Positions 17,518 through 27,148 are shown, numbered from the stretch's first letter. The stretch is 64,000 nt of DNA from CAZUMW01 sp964621615 (GCA_964621615.1 CAZUMW010000009.1:62001-126000), one strand, 5' to 3'. Numbers and translations are program-made. Notes: a model not told the origin generated them from the letters alone.

Positions 17518-19101
17518 TTATTGTATCTGAACAATACGGGTGCCCGGATAGTAGTGCTCAAGAATGGCGGCAGGCGAATGGCCCGCGTGCGCCATAGAGT
17601 AGGCGCCCCACTGGCTCATCCCTACGCCGTGCCCATAGCCGCTGCCCTCAAAAACATAGCCGTCTTTTGTTTTCTGAATGCTGAAAAGCGTGCTTTTTAC
17701 GGTGCCCGGTCCGAGCATAAGCCTGAAGCTGTTGCCGCTCAAAAGCAGCGGCTTCCCGTCAATGCTCAGCTCGATTTTTTGTATGCGCCGGGTGTCCGAG
17801 CGGGCCAGCGGGCTCAGCCCGGCAAGCTCGCGGGCGTGTATGTCAAAACCCGCAAGATGATCACATATGGAGGCGCCGGTCAGGGTGGAGCGCCAGCGTG
17901 AGCCGGGGCGGCCTTTGCTGAAATCATCCGCGACGGCAGTAAGGTAGCTCCGCCGTCCCGCCCACACGCCGCTGAGCGATTCGGTGCGGCCGCCGCTGTT
18001 TGCATGATACAGGGTCAGCGGGACCCTGCGATTGTGTATCAGTATGCGGCCGGCAGTGGCTTTTACCGCCTGCGTTGTAGCCGGGTGCTCTCTGCTCATC
18101 CCGCCGTATACCTGTGACGATGTCGTTGAAAAAACATCATAGGGCTTTTTGCAGCGCAGGCACATGTGATAAACCGCATAGGTACGTGCTGCGATTGCCT
18201 GCGCCTGCAATGCTGCGGCAGGCCATGCGGGGGATACCTCGCGGGGAAGCACGCCGTATAAATACTCATCCAGCAAAACCCGGTTAATAGCGATCAGCCT
18301 GCTGCCGGCGCGATGAAGGTGTATGAGACCGCGGTATGGCGTGCCGTTTACACGAAGCGCGCGGTGCGCTTCAGGCTGGACGGAAACGGTGCCGGAGCCA
18401 AGCGGCTTTCCGTCCATGAATATGTGATCATAGCCGTCTATCACCCTGCAGGAGACCTCGTTTTTTTTAGCCAGCATACTTCCGTCACTGCTGATGACCC
18501 GCATCCCTCCGGGGCATGAAATGTTCAGCTGTCCGGTGCCTGCGCCGATCAGCACCCGGACATGTGTGCGCAAGCGGTCCCCCGCACTGGTGCGTACGCG
18601 CCCCTGATCGTCCAGATGGGGCAGCGGGGGATGCTGCCCGGGGCCGGCTGTGCCGTTGTCTTGTCCGTGACCGCCGGAGGTTATGCGCTGTGCAAGCTCG
18701 CTGATCCTGATGAGTTCAGCGCTGCCCGCGCCTGCGTTCCGTGCCGCGCGCAGGTGATGCAGCGCCTGCCCGGTATCTCCGATATAATTGTAATAAAGCT
18801 CTCCAAGCGCCAGATGCGCTGAAGCCGCAACCTGCTGATTCCCCGCGTTCATGCAGATGTCGCGGTAAAAGCTGATCGCCTCAAGATAGCGGCCCCGTTC
18901 GCGGTATGTGTCCGCGCGGTCAAGAAGTGCGCTGAAATCCCAATCCGCTTCTGGGTTTCGCTGAGCATCTGACAAAGCGCTGCCCATGCATCCGCTTGCG
19001 AATGCCGTGCTGCACAGCAGCGCGGCGAGCAAAGCGGCTCGTATCACAGCGGCGGTAACGGTGTGGCGGCGTGTGCTGAAGCGATGCGCTATCTTTTGCA
19101 T
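17518..19101 (-). CDS. SpoIID/LytB-domain lipoprotein with N-terminal TPR-like region
   Basis: A 527-residue exported protein with a lipobox (FASGC) after the hydrophobic signal. Residues about 50-140 form TPR-like helices (YLEAISFYRDICMNAGN, ALGELYYNYIGDTGQALHHL). The SpoIID domain follows, with LLDEYLYGVLPREVSPAWP, ALQAQAIAARTYAVYH, HANSGGRTES and the ending GYGHGVGMSQWGAYSMA. SpoIID proteins are lytic transglycosylases acting on denuded peptidoglycan. In Gram-negatives related proteins are less studied. It is first in a minus-strand set with a lipoprotein and a PIG-L deacetylase, consistent with cell-wall processing. Confidence 0.88.
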   Translation of the reverse strand: MQKIAHRFSTRRHTVTAAVIRAALLAALLCSTAFASGCMGSALSDAQRNPEADWDFSALLDRADTYRERGRYLEAISFYRDICMNAGNQQVAASAHLALGELYYNYIGDTGQALHHLRAARNAGAGSAELIRISELAQRITSGGHGQDNGTAGPGQHPPLPHLDDQGRVRTSAGDRLRTHVRVLIGAGTGQLNISCPGGMRVISSDGSMLAKKNEVSCRVIDGYDHIFMDGKPLGSGTVSVQPEAHRALRVNGTPYRGLIHLHRAGSRLIAINRVLLDEYLYGVLPREVSPAWPAAALQAQAIAARTYAVYHMCLRCKKPYDVFSTTSSQVYGGMSREHPATTQAVKATAGRILIHNRRVPLTLYHANSGGRTESLSGVWAGRRSYLTAVADDFSKGRPGSRWRSTLTGASICDHLAGFDIHARELAGLSPLARSDTRRIQKIELSIDGKPLLLSGNSFRLMLGPGTVKSTLFSIQKTKDGYVFEGSGYGHGVGMSQWGAYSMAHAGHSPAAILEHYYPGTRIVQIQ

Positions 19102-19181
19102 GCAGGAATGGTTATACCCTCAAAAAAAAGTTTTCTCATTATGCTCTGCAGGCTCCCCGTTTTTGTTTGCGTAAATATATA

Positions 19182-19210
19182 ATACTAACAGTGGTGAAAA
19201 TCAAATCCAA
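19182..19210 (-). promoter_or_regulatory. Possible sigma-70 promoter of the SpoIID gene set
   Basis: Reading the minus strand, TTGGAT (19210-19205), a 17-bp spacer and TAGTAT (19187-19182) lie about 80 bp before the SpoIID-like start codon in an AT-rich patch. Confidence 0.4.
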
Positions 19211-19351
19211 TCAGAAAAAAATTTTTATACCCCGGCTGCGCCTGTGTGCCTGTATGTCAGGCCCGCAGCTCCGGCCAGTGATTGCACCGGCACAGCCGCA
19301 GACATGCCGCATTGATGTAATGGTATGCAAATGCGCTTCGCCGCCGCTTAG

Positions 19352-19380
19352 TTGACTTGCGATGATTTCGTACTTATGTT
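19352..19380 (+). promoter_or_regulatory. Sigma-70 promoter of clpB
   Basis: TTGACT (19352-19357), a 17-bp spacer and TATGTT (19375-19380) lie 78 bp before the clpB start. I found no clear sigma-32 (CTTGAA/CCCCAT) element or CIRCE repeat in the 357-bp divergent region. Confidence 0.55.
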
Positions 19381-19458
19381 TTAACTCGACAGAAACGAAG
19401 AAACTGCCGGCCTGCAGGTCGCCGGCAGCAGCAATAAAGCGGAAAGGAGTTCGTGCAT

Positions 19459-22038
19459 ATGCGATTCGACAAACTTACTATAAAATCACAGGAAGCGCTT
19501 AGCGAGTGCCAGCAGCTGGCTGAGCGATACGCGCATCAGCAGATAGAGCCCGAGCACCTGCTCGCTGCGGTCATTTCCCAGCAGGGGAGCGTTGCGGGAG
19601 CGATCGTCAAAAAATGCGGAGCAGACACTCAATCGGTACTCTCGGAGGTTTATCAGAAGCTTGAGAAATATCCCCGGGTAAGCGGGTCAGGGATTGACCA
19701 GATATACATGTCGCCTGCAACGAAGAAAGTTCTTGATGCCGGTTTCAAGGAAGCGCGCGGAATGAACGATGAGTATGTAAGCGTTGAGCATCTGCTGCTC
19801 GCTCTCAGCAGCGCCAGGGACACCGGAGCAGCATCAATACTGCAGTCATCAGGCGTGACCCATGATCTTATATTAAAGGCCTTAACTGAAATCCGCGGGG
19901 CGCAGCGGGTCACCGACCAGAATCCGGAAGAAAAATATCAGGCGCTTGAGCAGTATGCGCGCGATATGACGGAGCAGGCGCGAAGCGGGAAGCTTGACCC
20001 TGTTATCGGCAGAGATACCGAGATCAGGCGTGTCATCCAGGTTCTTTCCCGGCGCACAAAAAACAATCCCGTGCTTCTGGGTGAGCCGGGCGTCGGAAAG
20101 ACAGCCATCGTGGAGGGGCTGGCAAAAAGAATAATTGACGGCGATGTTCCCGAGGGGCTGAAGGAGAAGCGCATCGTCAGCCTTGACATGGGCTCCCTTC
20201 TCGCCGGGGCAAAATACCGTGGCGAGTTCGAGGACCGCCTGAAGGCGGTGCTCAAAGAGGTACAGGAAGGGCAGGGGCAGATCATCATGTTTATCGACGA
20301 GCTGCACACTGTTGTGGGAGCAGGCGCCGCCGAAGGTGCGGTTGATGCATCGAACATGCTCAAGCCTGCCCTTGCGCGCGGAGAGCTGCGATGCATCGGC
20401 GCTACCACGCTTAAGGAGTACAGAAAAAATATTGAAAAAGATGCGGCGCTTGAGCGCCGGTTTCAGCCCGTTTTTGTCCAGGAGCCCGATGTCGAAGACA
20501 CGATTTCAATCCTTCGCGGGCTGAAGGAGCGCTATGAAGTTCATCACGGGGTGCGAATCCTTGACTCGGCTATTGTGTCTGCGGCAACGCTTTCCAACAG
20601 ATACATAACCGACAGGTTTCTGCCCGATAAGGCCGTTGACCTGATCGACGAGGCGGCTTCGGCGCTGCGCATGGAGATCGACAGCCTCCCGGCTGAGATC
20701 GATGAGATACAGCGCAGGCTTACGCAGGCTGAAATTGAGCGCGAGGCGCTTAAAAAGGAGGATGATCCGGCATCACGGGAGCGGCTTGCAAAGCTCGACA
20801 GCGAAATCGAGGAACTCAGAGAGAACTGTGATGAAAAGAAGCGGGTATGGGAGGAGGAAAAAAGCAATCTTCTGAAAATTCAGCATCTCAAAGAGCGCAT
20901 CGAACAGGCCAGGAACGAAGAGCAGGCAGCTGAGCGGTCGGGCAATTATGAGCGTGTGGCAGAAATACGGTACGGTGTTATCGGTGAGCTCGAGAAACAG
21001 CTTCAGGATGAAAATGAGCGCCTTGAGCAGATACAAAAGGAAGACAAGATGCTCAAAGAGGAAGTTGATGCTGAAGATATTGCACAGATTGTTTCCAAGT
21101 GGACCGGCATTCCGGTGTCGCGAATGATGGAGGGCGAAATTGAAAAGCTGGTTCACATGGAAGAGCGCATAAAGCAGCGCGTTGTCGGGCAGGATGAGGC
21201 TGTTGAGACGGTATCAAATGCTGTCCGCCGCGCCCGCTCCGGGCTGCAGGATCCAAACAGGCCGCTGGGCTCGTTTATATTTCTCGGGCCGACCGGCGTC
21301 GGCAAAACAGAGCTCGCGCGCGCTCTTGCCTCGTTTCTGTTTGACGATGAGCAGGCCATGGTGCGCATGGACATGTCAGAGTTCATGGAAAAGCACTCGG
21401 TTGCCAGGCTCATCGGAGCCCCTCCGGGGTACGTAGGCTATGAGGAGGGGGGCTATCTTACTGAGGCGATACGGCGCAGGCCGTATGCTGTCATATTGTT
21501 TGATGAGATCGAAAAAGCGCATGCCGATGTGTTCAATATTCTTCTGCAGATCATGGATGACGGCCGGCTGACAGACGGGCAGGGGCGCACCGTTGATTTC
21601 AAGAATACGATTATCATCATGACCTCGAACCTCGGCAGCCAGGTCATGCTTGAAATACAGGACCAGAAGCGCACCGAGCGGGTTATGGAGATTCTGCGGC
21701 AGGCTTTTAAGCCGGAATTCTTAAACCGGGTGGATGAGGTTGTTCTGTTTAATAATCTTGGCCGCGATGAGCTTAAGCAGATTGTGGATATTCAGCTTGC
21801 GCTTCTGCGGGCACGCCTTGCCGAAAAGGATATCAGCCTGAACCTCACGGACAAAGCGCTTGACTTTATTGTCGGCCACGGCTACGACCCCGTATACGGC
21901 GCACGGCCGCTGAAGCGGGCTATTCAGCGGCATATTCAGGATCCGCTTGCCATGCTTATTCTTGAGGGCAGGTACAGGGACGGGGGAGAGGTAACGGTCG
22001 ATGTAGACGCTTCAGGAGACAGGCTGGAGTTTGCGTAA
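19459..22038 (+). CDS. clpB: ClpB disaggregase (Hsp100 AAA+ ATPase)
   Basis: A full-length ClpB of 859 residues. It has the N-domain starting MRFDKLTIKSQEAL; AAA-1 with Walker A GEPGVGKTA and Walker B IIMFIDELHTVVGAG; the long coiled-coil middle domain (about 400-520, AEIEREALKKEDDPASRE); and AAA-2 with GPTGVGKTELA and VILFDEIEKAH, ending in the D2 small domain. It unfolds and threads aggregated proteins together with DnaK. A GTG at 19453 is in frame, but the GGAG at 19446-19449 is correctly spaced for ATG 19459 and the family starts at MRFDKLT. It stands alone, followed by a terminator, convergent with glgP. Confidence 0.97.
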   Translation: MRFDKLTIKSQEALSECQQLAERYAHQQIEPEHLLAAVISQQGSVAGAIVKKCGADTQSVLSEVYQKLEKYPRVSGSGIDQIYMSPATKKVLDAGFKEARGMNDEYVSVEHLLLALSSARDTGAASILQSSGVTHDLILKALTEIRGAQRVTDQNPEEKYQALEQYARDMTEQARSGKLDPVIGRDTEIRRVIQVLSRRTKNNPVLLGEPGVGKTAIVEGLAKRIIDGDVPEGLKEKRIVSLDMGSLLAGAKYRGEFEDRLKAVLKEVQEGQGQIIMFIDELHTVVGAGAAEGAVDASNMLKPALARGELRCIGATTLKEYRKNIEKDAALERRFQPVFVQEPDVEDTISILRGLKERYEVHHGVRILDSAIVSAATLSNRYITDRFLPDKAVDLIDEAASALRMEIDSLPAEIDEIQRRLTQAEIEREALKKEDDPASRERLAKLDSEIEELRENCDEKKRVWEEEKSNLLKIQHLKERIEQARNEEQAAERSGNYERVAEIRYGVIGELEKQLQDENERLEQIQKEDKMLKEEVDAEDIAQIVSKWTGIPVSRMMEGEIEKLVHMEERIKQRVVGQDEAVETVSNAVRRARSGLQDPNRPLGSFIFLGPTGVGKTELARALASFLFDDEQAMVRMDMSEFMEKHSVARLIGAPPGYVGYEEGGYLTEAIRRRPYAVILFDEIEKAHADVFNILLQIMDDGRLTDGQGRTVDFKNTIIIMTSNLGSQVMLEIQDQKRTERVMEILRQAFKPEFLNRVDEVVLFNNLGRDELKQIVDIQLALLRARLAEKDISLNLTDKALDFIVGHGYDPVYGARPLKRAIQRHIQDPLAMLILEGRYRDGGEVTVDVDASGDRLEFA

Positions 22039-22102
22039 CGCTCACCCCGCGTACAGCGAGGGCGCCCCGGCAATTAAACGGATATGCCGGATTGTGTGAG
22101 TC

Positions 22103-22128
22103 GCCCCCGCCTGAAGGGCGGGGGCTTT
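22103..22128 (+). terminator. Terminator between clpB and glgP
   Basis: A GC-only hairpin (GCCCCCGCC, loop TGAAG, GGCGGGGGC) followed by TTT lies 65 bp behind clpB and before the convergent end of glgP. The T-run is short, so strength is uncertain. Confidence 0.6.
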
Positions 22129-22177
22129 CCGTTTGCAGGCAGCAGCGGGAGGCGCAGCGCGTCTGCCGGCGTGCTGC

Positions 22178-24676
22178 TTACGGAGGGTTTTCAACCAGCG
22201 GGACCTCAACGCTTTCTGCATGCCAGATTCCGGAGGCATATTGCCTGATGGTATGATCGCTGGAAAATTTACCGCACCGCGCGGCATTGAGGATGGACAT
22301 TTTTGTCCATCTTTTTTTATTGCTGTACGTGCTTTCAGCCGAATCCTGGGCCGTTACATATGCATCGAAGTCTGCAAGCAGGCAGTATTCATCGCGGGTG
22401 ACGATTTCATCGTAGATCGGGCGGAACAGCCCCGGCTCGCCCGGTGAGAAAAAATCAGATGCAATCAGGTCCATGACCCGCTTCAGGAGCGCCGAGCTTT
22501 CTATAAAGTCCCGGGGGCGATAGCCGCTCTTTTTAAGCTCGATGACCTCATCGGCGTTCAGGCCGAATATGAAAATATTGTCTTCGCCGACCTCCTCGCG
22601 AATCTCGATGTTTGCGCCGTCAAGGGTTCCCATGGTGATTGCCCCGTTCAGGGCAAGCTTCATATTGCTGGTTCCGGAAGCCTCTTTTCCGGCGGTCGAG
22701 ATCTGCTCTGACAGGTCTGCTGCGGGTATGATGCGCTCTGCAAGCGTTACGCGGTAGTTTGATAAAAAGTTTACCCGCAGATAGCGGTTTACATCCGGGT
22801 CGCTGTTAACGATGTCGGAAATATAGTTAATGAACTGTATTATAAGCTTAGCGCGGGTGTATCCCGGGGCCGCTTTTCCTCCGAAAATGCACGTGCGCGG
22901 CACCCCCCCCGCATCCGGTGACTCCTTGAGCTGAAGGTATTTTGCAATGATAAAAAGGGCGAACAGCAGCTGGCGCTTGTATTCGTGAATGCGCTTCACC
23001 TGAACATCGATTATGGAGTCCGGGTGTATCTCGACCCACTCCTCCTTCCAAACATGCTGAGCGAGCCGGTGCTTACAGGAAAGCTTGACCTCACGCCATC
23101 GCTGCTGAAATGAGTCGTCATCGGCGAACCGCTCGAGCTCTCGGAGCTGCTCGAGGTCCCTGAGCCACCCGTCCCCGATTGCCTCGGTTATAAGGCTGGA
23201 AAGTCCGGGATTTGACACCTTTATCCAGCGGCGCGGGGTTATGCCGTTGGTCTTGTTGTTGAATTTGTCCGGCCACAGGTCGCAGAATTCTTTCAGGATG
23301 GTTGTTTTCAGCAGGTGCGTGTGCAGCTCGGCAACGCCGTTTATCGAATGGCTTCCGATCGTGGCAAGATAGGACATGCGAATGCGCTTTTCCCCTTCTT
23401 CGGAAATAATGGACATTCTGCGAAGCCGATCGCTGTCTCCGGGGTTACGCCGCGAAACATCTTTCAGAAAATTGTGGTTGATGAGGTAGATTATTTCAAG
23501 GTGGCGCGGCAGCACGCGCTCAACCAGGGAAACGGGCCACTCCTCGAGCGCTTCGGGCAGCACGGTGTGGTTTGTATAGGAAAATGTTTTTGTTGTTATA
23601 TTCCATGCCGTATTCCAGTCGAGGCCCTCTTCGTCAAGGAGCAGGCGCATAAGCTCCGGTATGGCAAGTGCGGGATGGGTGTCGTTCAGCTGTATGGCAA
23701 CCTTGTCCGGGAATGTGGAGATGTCGGCGTTGTCTTCTTTGAACCGCCGCAGTATGTCCTGCACTGAGGCTGACACAAGAAAATATTCCTGCTTGAGCCG
23801 AAGCTCCTTTCCTTCAAAAAAATTGTCATTCGGGTACAGCACCTTTGTGAGGTTTTCGCTGACCACTTTATTGCCGCAGGCAGACATGTAGTCGCCGGTG
23901 TTGAAATCGTCGAGATTGAATTCCTCAGTGGCTTTTGACGACCACAGGCGCATTGTATTGACGTTGCTTGTCATATAGCCGGGAACAGGCGTGTCATACG
24001 CCATTGCGATTACTTCCTCACCGCCGTGCCAGGCTGTTTTCGGCATTCCGAATGCGTCGGCCTTGTGGCTGACCGTGCCGCCGAAGCGCACTTTGAAATT
24101 ATATTCAGGCCGCTCGATTTCCCACGGGTTAGGCCGGGCAAGCCAGTTGTCGGGTGTTTCAATCTGCCGGCCGTCTTTAATCCGCTGGTGAAACAGGCCG
24201 TACTCATATCGAATGCCATAGCCGTGAGCGGGGATGCCGAGCGTTGCCATTGAGTCAAGAAAGCAGGCGGCAAGGCGGCCGAGCCCTCCGTTGCCCAGCC
24301 CGGCGTCAACCTCATAGCTGCGGATCGACTCCAGGTCCATATCGATTTCCTCGAGCGCTGTGCGGCACATTTCATACAGGCCGAGGTTGATGAGGCTGTT
24401 TTCAAGCGATTTGCCGATGAGGTATTCCATGGAGAGGTAGTACACGCGCTTGGCATTTCTGTTGTGGTATGTCTGCTGCGTTGCGATCCAGCGCTCGACC
24501 AGCCGCTCAACAACCGCATAGGCGGTGCTCAGGAAAAGATCGTATCCTGTTGCCGTGTACTGGTCTTTTGCCAGCCGGTACTCAAGATTGTTCATTATCG
24601 AAGTCTTGAGCGCTTCCGGCGTGTTTTCCTTGTAGATTATGTGCCAATTGATAAGCGGTGATTTTGCCTTTGCCAT
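22178..24676 (-). CDS. glgP: Glycogen/maltodextrin phosphorylase
   Basis: An 832-residue GT35 phosphorylase, the usual family length. It shows RVYYLSMEYLIGKSLENSL near the N-terminus, DAGLGNGGLGRLAACFLDSM in the glucosyl site, VKRIHEYKRQLL, and the PLP-lysine block EASGTSNMKLALNGA followed by TLDGANIEI. It releases glucose-1-phosphate from alpha-1,4-glucan with inorganic phosphate. It is preceded on the same strand, 65 bp away, by the DUF1573-like gene, which may share its transcript. No other glycogen genes are in the window. The start at ATG 24676 gives a typical N-terminus. Confidence 0.95.
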   Translation of the reverse strand: MAKAKSPLINWHIIYKENTPEALKTSIMNNLEYRLAKDQYTATGYDLFLSTAYAVVERLVERWIATQQTYHNRNAKRVYYLSMEYLIGKSLENSLINLGLYEMCRTALEEIDMDLESIRSYEVDAGLGNGGLGRLAACFLDSMATLGIPAHGYGIRYEYGLFHQRIKDGRQIETPDNWLARPNPWEIERPEYNFKVRFGGTVSHKADAFGMPKTAWHGGEEVIAMAYDTPVPGYMTSNVNTMRLWSSKATEEFNLDDFNTGDYMSACGNKVVSENLTKVLYPNDNFFEGKELRLKQEYFLVSASVQDILRRFKEDNADISTFPDKVAIQLNDTHPALAIPELMRLLLDEEGLDWNTAWNITTKTFSYTNHTVLPEALEEWPVSLVERVLPRHLEIIYLINHNFLKDVSRRNPGDSDRLRRMSIISEEGEKRIRMSYLATIGSHSINGVAELHTHLLKTTILKEFCDLWPDKFNNKTNGITPRRWIKVSNPGLSSLITEAIGDGWLRDLEQLRELERFADDDSFQQRWREVKLSCKHRLAQHVWKEEWVEIHPDSIIDVQVKRIHEYKRQLLFALFIIAKYLQLKESPDAGGVPRTCIFGGKAAPGYTRAKLIIQFINYISDIVNSDPDVNRYLRVNFLSNYRVTLAERIIPAADLSEQISTAGKEASGTSNMKLALNGAITMGTLDGANIEIREEVGEDNIFIFGLNADEVIELKKSGYRPRDFIESSALLKRVMDLIASDFFSPGEPGLFRPIYDEIVTRDEYCLLADFDAYVTAQDSAESTYSNKKRWTKMSILNAARCGKFSSDHTIRQYASGIWHAESVEVPLVENPP

Positions 24677-24741
24677 AGTAGCTCCGAAAAATGCGCCCCC
24701 TTACATGAGCGCTGTTTCCCTGCCCCCGGCCCCTGCGACGC

Positions 24742-25893
24742 CTACTGAGCAGTGTTTTTGGGAGGCTTGCCGGTTTTTTGCTTCCGGCTGACTGTTTTGT
24801 TTTTGCGCCCGAAGACCCGCACGTCGATGGACGGCTGCTCCTTGTCATCGGTTTCAATGATAATTTTACCCCGCAATAGAATTTTGCTGTAGCTTGCGGG
24901 CACCGTTGCGGTGATCCGGTAGCGCTTTCCTTTTTCAACCGTTTCATAGGCGACAGAAAGCTCCTGAACCGTTGAGCGAACGCCCGTAATATGAAAGGTG
25001 GTGTCTGCCGAGGATGCTTCGAGCATAAGCTCACGGGTGTGCTCTTTGCCGGATTCGAACCGTCCGAACGACATATATGAAGGGTTTGTTTTTATGTTGC
25101 CGATAATCCACCCGTACACATACACCCGCAGCTGCTTTACTTTTTCGTGGTCGGTGTGCACGGTGACCACATCCCGGAAGCGCCCGACATCAATGCCGGG
25201 GAGCAGCGTTATTTTTATGTGCTTGTCCTTATGGCCCGGAAACCCGTTCGGGCTTGCTTCCAGCTGAATGTGTTTGTTTCGTGAGGTTACCGAGGTTATG
25301 CGGCATCGTTCGGCATCCTTGCCGCTCAGCGCCACATAGCGTGATGTGCGCTTGAGGTCTTTTTTGTTCAGCCTGCCGAAATTGATCCGGCTCGGCCGTG
25401 TCGCCAGCACCACCTTGACATCGGCGATAACGGAGAGCTGCACCACTTTGTTGTCAGGATCGTTTGTGTATACCCGGATGGTTTTTTTATGCGTGCCGCC
25501 CCGGGAGCCCACTTTGAACGTGACGTTGATTTTCCCTTCCCCGCCCGGGGGAATTTTCCTGGCCGAAGCCAGGGCTGCGGTACAGCCTCAGCCGGATTTT
25601 ACTTTCTGAATGTCAAGCTCTGCGCCCCCGCTGTTTTTGAAAGCGAAGGTGTGCTTGAGGCGCGAGTTCTGTGCGCTATCCCCGAAATCATGTACGCGCG
25701 CATCGAATACGATGCGGGGTGCTTTGACGCTGCCGTCCTGTTTTTTCTGCTGAGCCGCGGGCTGCTCACCGGAAGCGGGCTGCTTTGCTTCCGTGCCATC
25801 TGCAGCGCGGACGATCGATGCGCATGCCGCAACAAAGACAATTGCGGCGCACGCAGCGCGCATAAATGTGGATCCATAGCCGTTTCTGTGCAT
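24742..25893 (-). CDS. DUF1573/HYDIN-like exported protein with in-frame UGA, candidate selenoprotein
   Basis: One continuous frame is interrupted only by a TGA at 25590-25588. Before it come a signal peptide from ATG 25893 and the DUF1573 start (FGDSAQNSRLKHTFAFKNSG, DIQKVKSG). After it come GCTAALASARKIPPGGEGK and HKKTIRVYTNDPDNKVVQL, exactly the rest of a DUF1573 domain. The family motif is S-C-G-C-T; here it reads S-G-(UGA)-G-C-T, so the UGA stands in place of the first Cys of the CxC pair. Read as Sec102 the protein has 383 residues, with two or three further Ig-like repeats. About 280 codons stay open after the UGA, which argues against simple decay. Alternatives are a sequencing error or a recent nonsense mutation. 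A start at 25935 (TTG) is less likely. Confidence 0.7.
25537..25590 (-). promoter_or_regulatory. UGA codon with candidate bacterial SECIS hairpins
   Basis: In the mRNA after the UGA three hairpins follow one another: GGCUG/CAGCC directly after the UGA; CCUGGC-UUCG-GCCAGG with its loop 21 nt downstream; and UUCCCC-CGGGC-GGGGAA with its loop 41 nt downstream. Bacterial SECIS elements sit immediately 3' of the UGA with an apical loop roughly 16-37 nt away, usually with a G early in the loop. The middle hairpin fits the distance, though its loop does not start with G; the third has a G at loop position 2 but is slightly far. This is visual only. Confidence 0.4.
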
Positions 25894-26063
25894 AAAGCGT
25901 GACCTTTCTCTGTGCGTTTTTTTGGCTGACTGCAAAATGAGCTTGAAAACCCGTCAGCCACTGTGCTAGGTATTAAACTGCCGGTTCCGCACGATGGTTG
26001 TACTATATATATCCACGGTACATATGAAAAGTATTTTTTCATTATACCACAAAGGAGGATAAC

Positions 26064-26507
26064 ATGAAAAAAGTTATAGTACTTCTGGTGAGCATCTTCG
26101 TTTTTCTACCCTCAGCTGCGGGCGCGCACTGCGATGCGTGCCGGGGTGCGTTTCAGATCCGGCACATTGATTGCCTGGACATGCATGCCGGCGACGGAGC
26201 GCTCACGATCACTGTGTGCCTGACCATGTCTGACGGCAGGGAGTATATCGTGCCGGTAACAGTGTACGATGATCTCCGGGCGAGGCTTGAATTTGCTTCC
26301 GGCACCACCATCGAGGCGCGCCCCGGCTCCATTGAAATATTCTCCGGAGACGGCTATCAGCAGTTCGACGACATCGACAACACTACCAGCTTCCTTGTTG
26401 CCTATGACAGCACAGAGTGTCTGATCGCGGCGGTCCTGTGCCTTACAACGGGATTCACCGGCGTTGGGCTGCTGTTTTGCTACTGGGCCTATGTGGCCTG
26501 CTTTTAG
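26064..26507 (+). CDS. Small exported protein with Cys-rich hydrophobic C-terminus
   Basis: 147 residues with a strong ribosome site (AAAGGAGG) and a signal peptide ending near AGA|H. The mature protein begins with a CDAC (CxxC) motif, then an acidic beta-rich middle (DGREYIVPVTVYDD). It ends in a hydrophobic tail of about 30 residues holding four Cys (from ECLIAAVLCLTTGF to CYWAYVACF). I do not recognise the family. The tail could be a membrane segment or a disulfide-linked hydrophobic peptide domain. It is divergent from the candidate selenoprotein gene and followed by a lipoprotein gene. Confidence 0.65.
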   Translation: MKKVIVLLVSIFVFLPSAAGAHCDACRGAFQIRHIDCLDMHAGDGALTITVCLTMSDGREYIVPVTVYDDLRARLEFASGTTIEARPGSIEIFSGDGYQQFDDIDNTTSFLVAYDSTECLIAAVLCLTTGFTGVGLLFCYWAYVACF

Positions 26508-26599
26508 CCGCAGATCGATCCGTGGCGTTTGTTTGCCGCCTTTTTGACAGGTACGGAACGCCGGCGTACCATTAATGATGCTCATTGGAGGCCTTTGAC

Positions 26600-27148
26600 A
26601 TGAAATACACTGTAATTCTGACAATGATCGGCGCTGTGCTGCTTGCAGCTGCAGCTTCCTGTGACAATGCAAAAAAAAGCGGCGCCGGCACGGAAAATGT
26701 CGTTGTTGAACAGCGGGGTGATACCATAGCTGTACAAAGCAGGGACGGATCGCTGGCCATAGAGGGAAACGAGCAGAAAGCACGGATAAAAATCAAAACC
26801 CGTGAGGGGGAGGATATAGATCTCAGCTACCAGAAAGATGCGCTTGCGGACAATTTTCCCGCAGATGTGCCCGTGTTTACGCCCTCAACAGTGGCCATGA
26901 GTCAGGTGTTCACAAAGGGTGCCGGCGCGGTGGCAACCCTGACAACCGATGCCGCTCCGGGCGATATCGCCTCGTTTTACCAAAAGGCCATGAAGGAGAA
27001 CGGGTGGAGCATCGGGGAAAAGCTGACACTCGGCAATATGACCATTTTAAACGGCGAGAAATCGACCGCCACGCTCAATATAAGCATCCTCACTGAAAAG
27101 GGCGATACCAAAATAAATATGGCGCGCACTGCAAAAGGCAGCTCATAG
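26600..27148 (+). CDS. Putative lipoprotein of unknown function
   Basis: 182 residues. ATG 26600 follows TTGGAGG at 8-bp spacing and starts a lipoprotein signal with Cys after LAAAAS. The middle has a repeated beta pattern (IAVQSRDGSLAIEGNEQKARIKIKTREGE cut into short strands) and the C-terminal domain contains DIASFYQKAMKENGWSI, ILNGEKSTATLNISI, a layout common in small exported proteins that compare paired parameters. No enzymatic motif is present. It is co-oriented with the preceding small exported gene and convergent with ilvD. The function is unknown. Confidence 0.7.
   Translation: MKYTVILTMIGAVLLAAAASCDNAKKSGAGTENVVVEQRGDTIAVQSRDGSLAIEGNEQKARIKIKTREGEDIDLSYQKDALADNFPADVPVFTPSTVAMSQVFTKGAGAVATLTTDAAPGDIASFYQKAMKENGWSIGEKLTLGNMTILNGEKSTATLNISILTEKGDTKINMARTAKGSS

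Noticed and set aside
19102..19458. Sigma-32 or CIRCE control of clpB
   Set aside because: No CTTGAA/CCCCAT pair or CIRCE inverted repeat was found; a sigma-70 pair fits better.
24742..25512. DUF1573 gene read as two separate genes split at 25588
   Set aside because: The two parts are in the same frame and together make one continuous domain; the 25 codons between the UGA and the apparent second start also fit the family.
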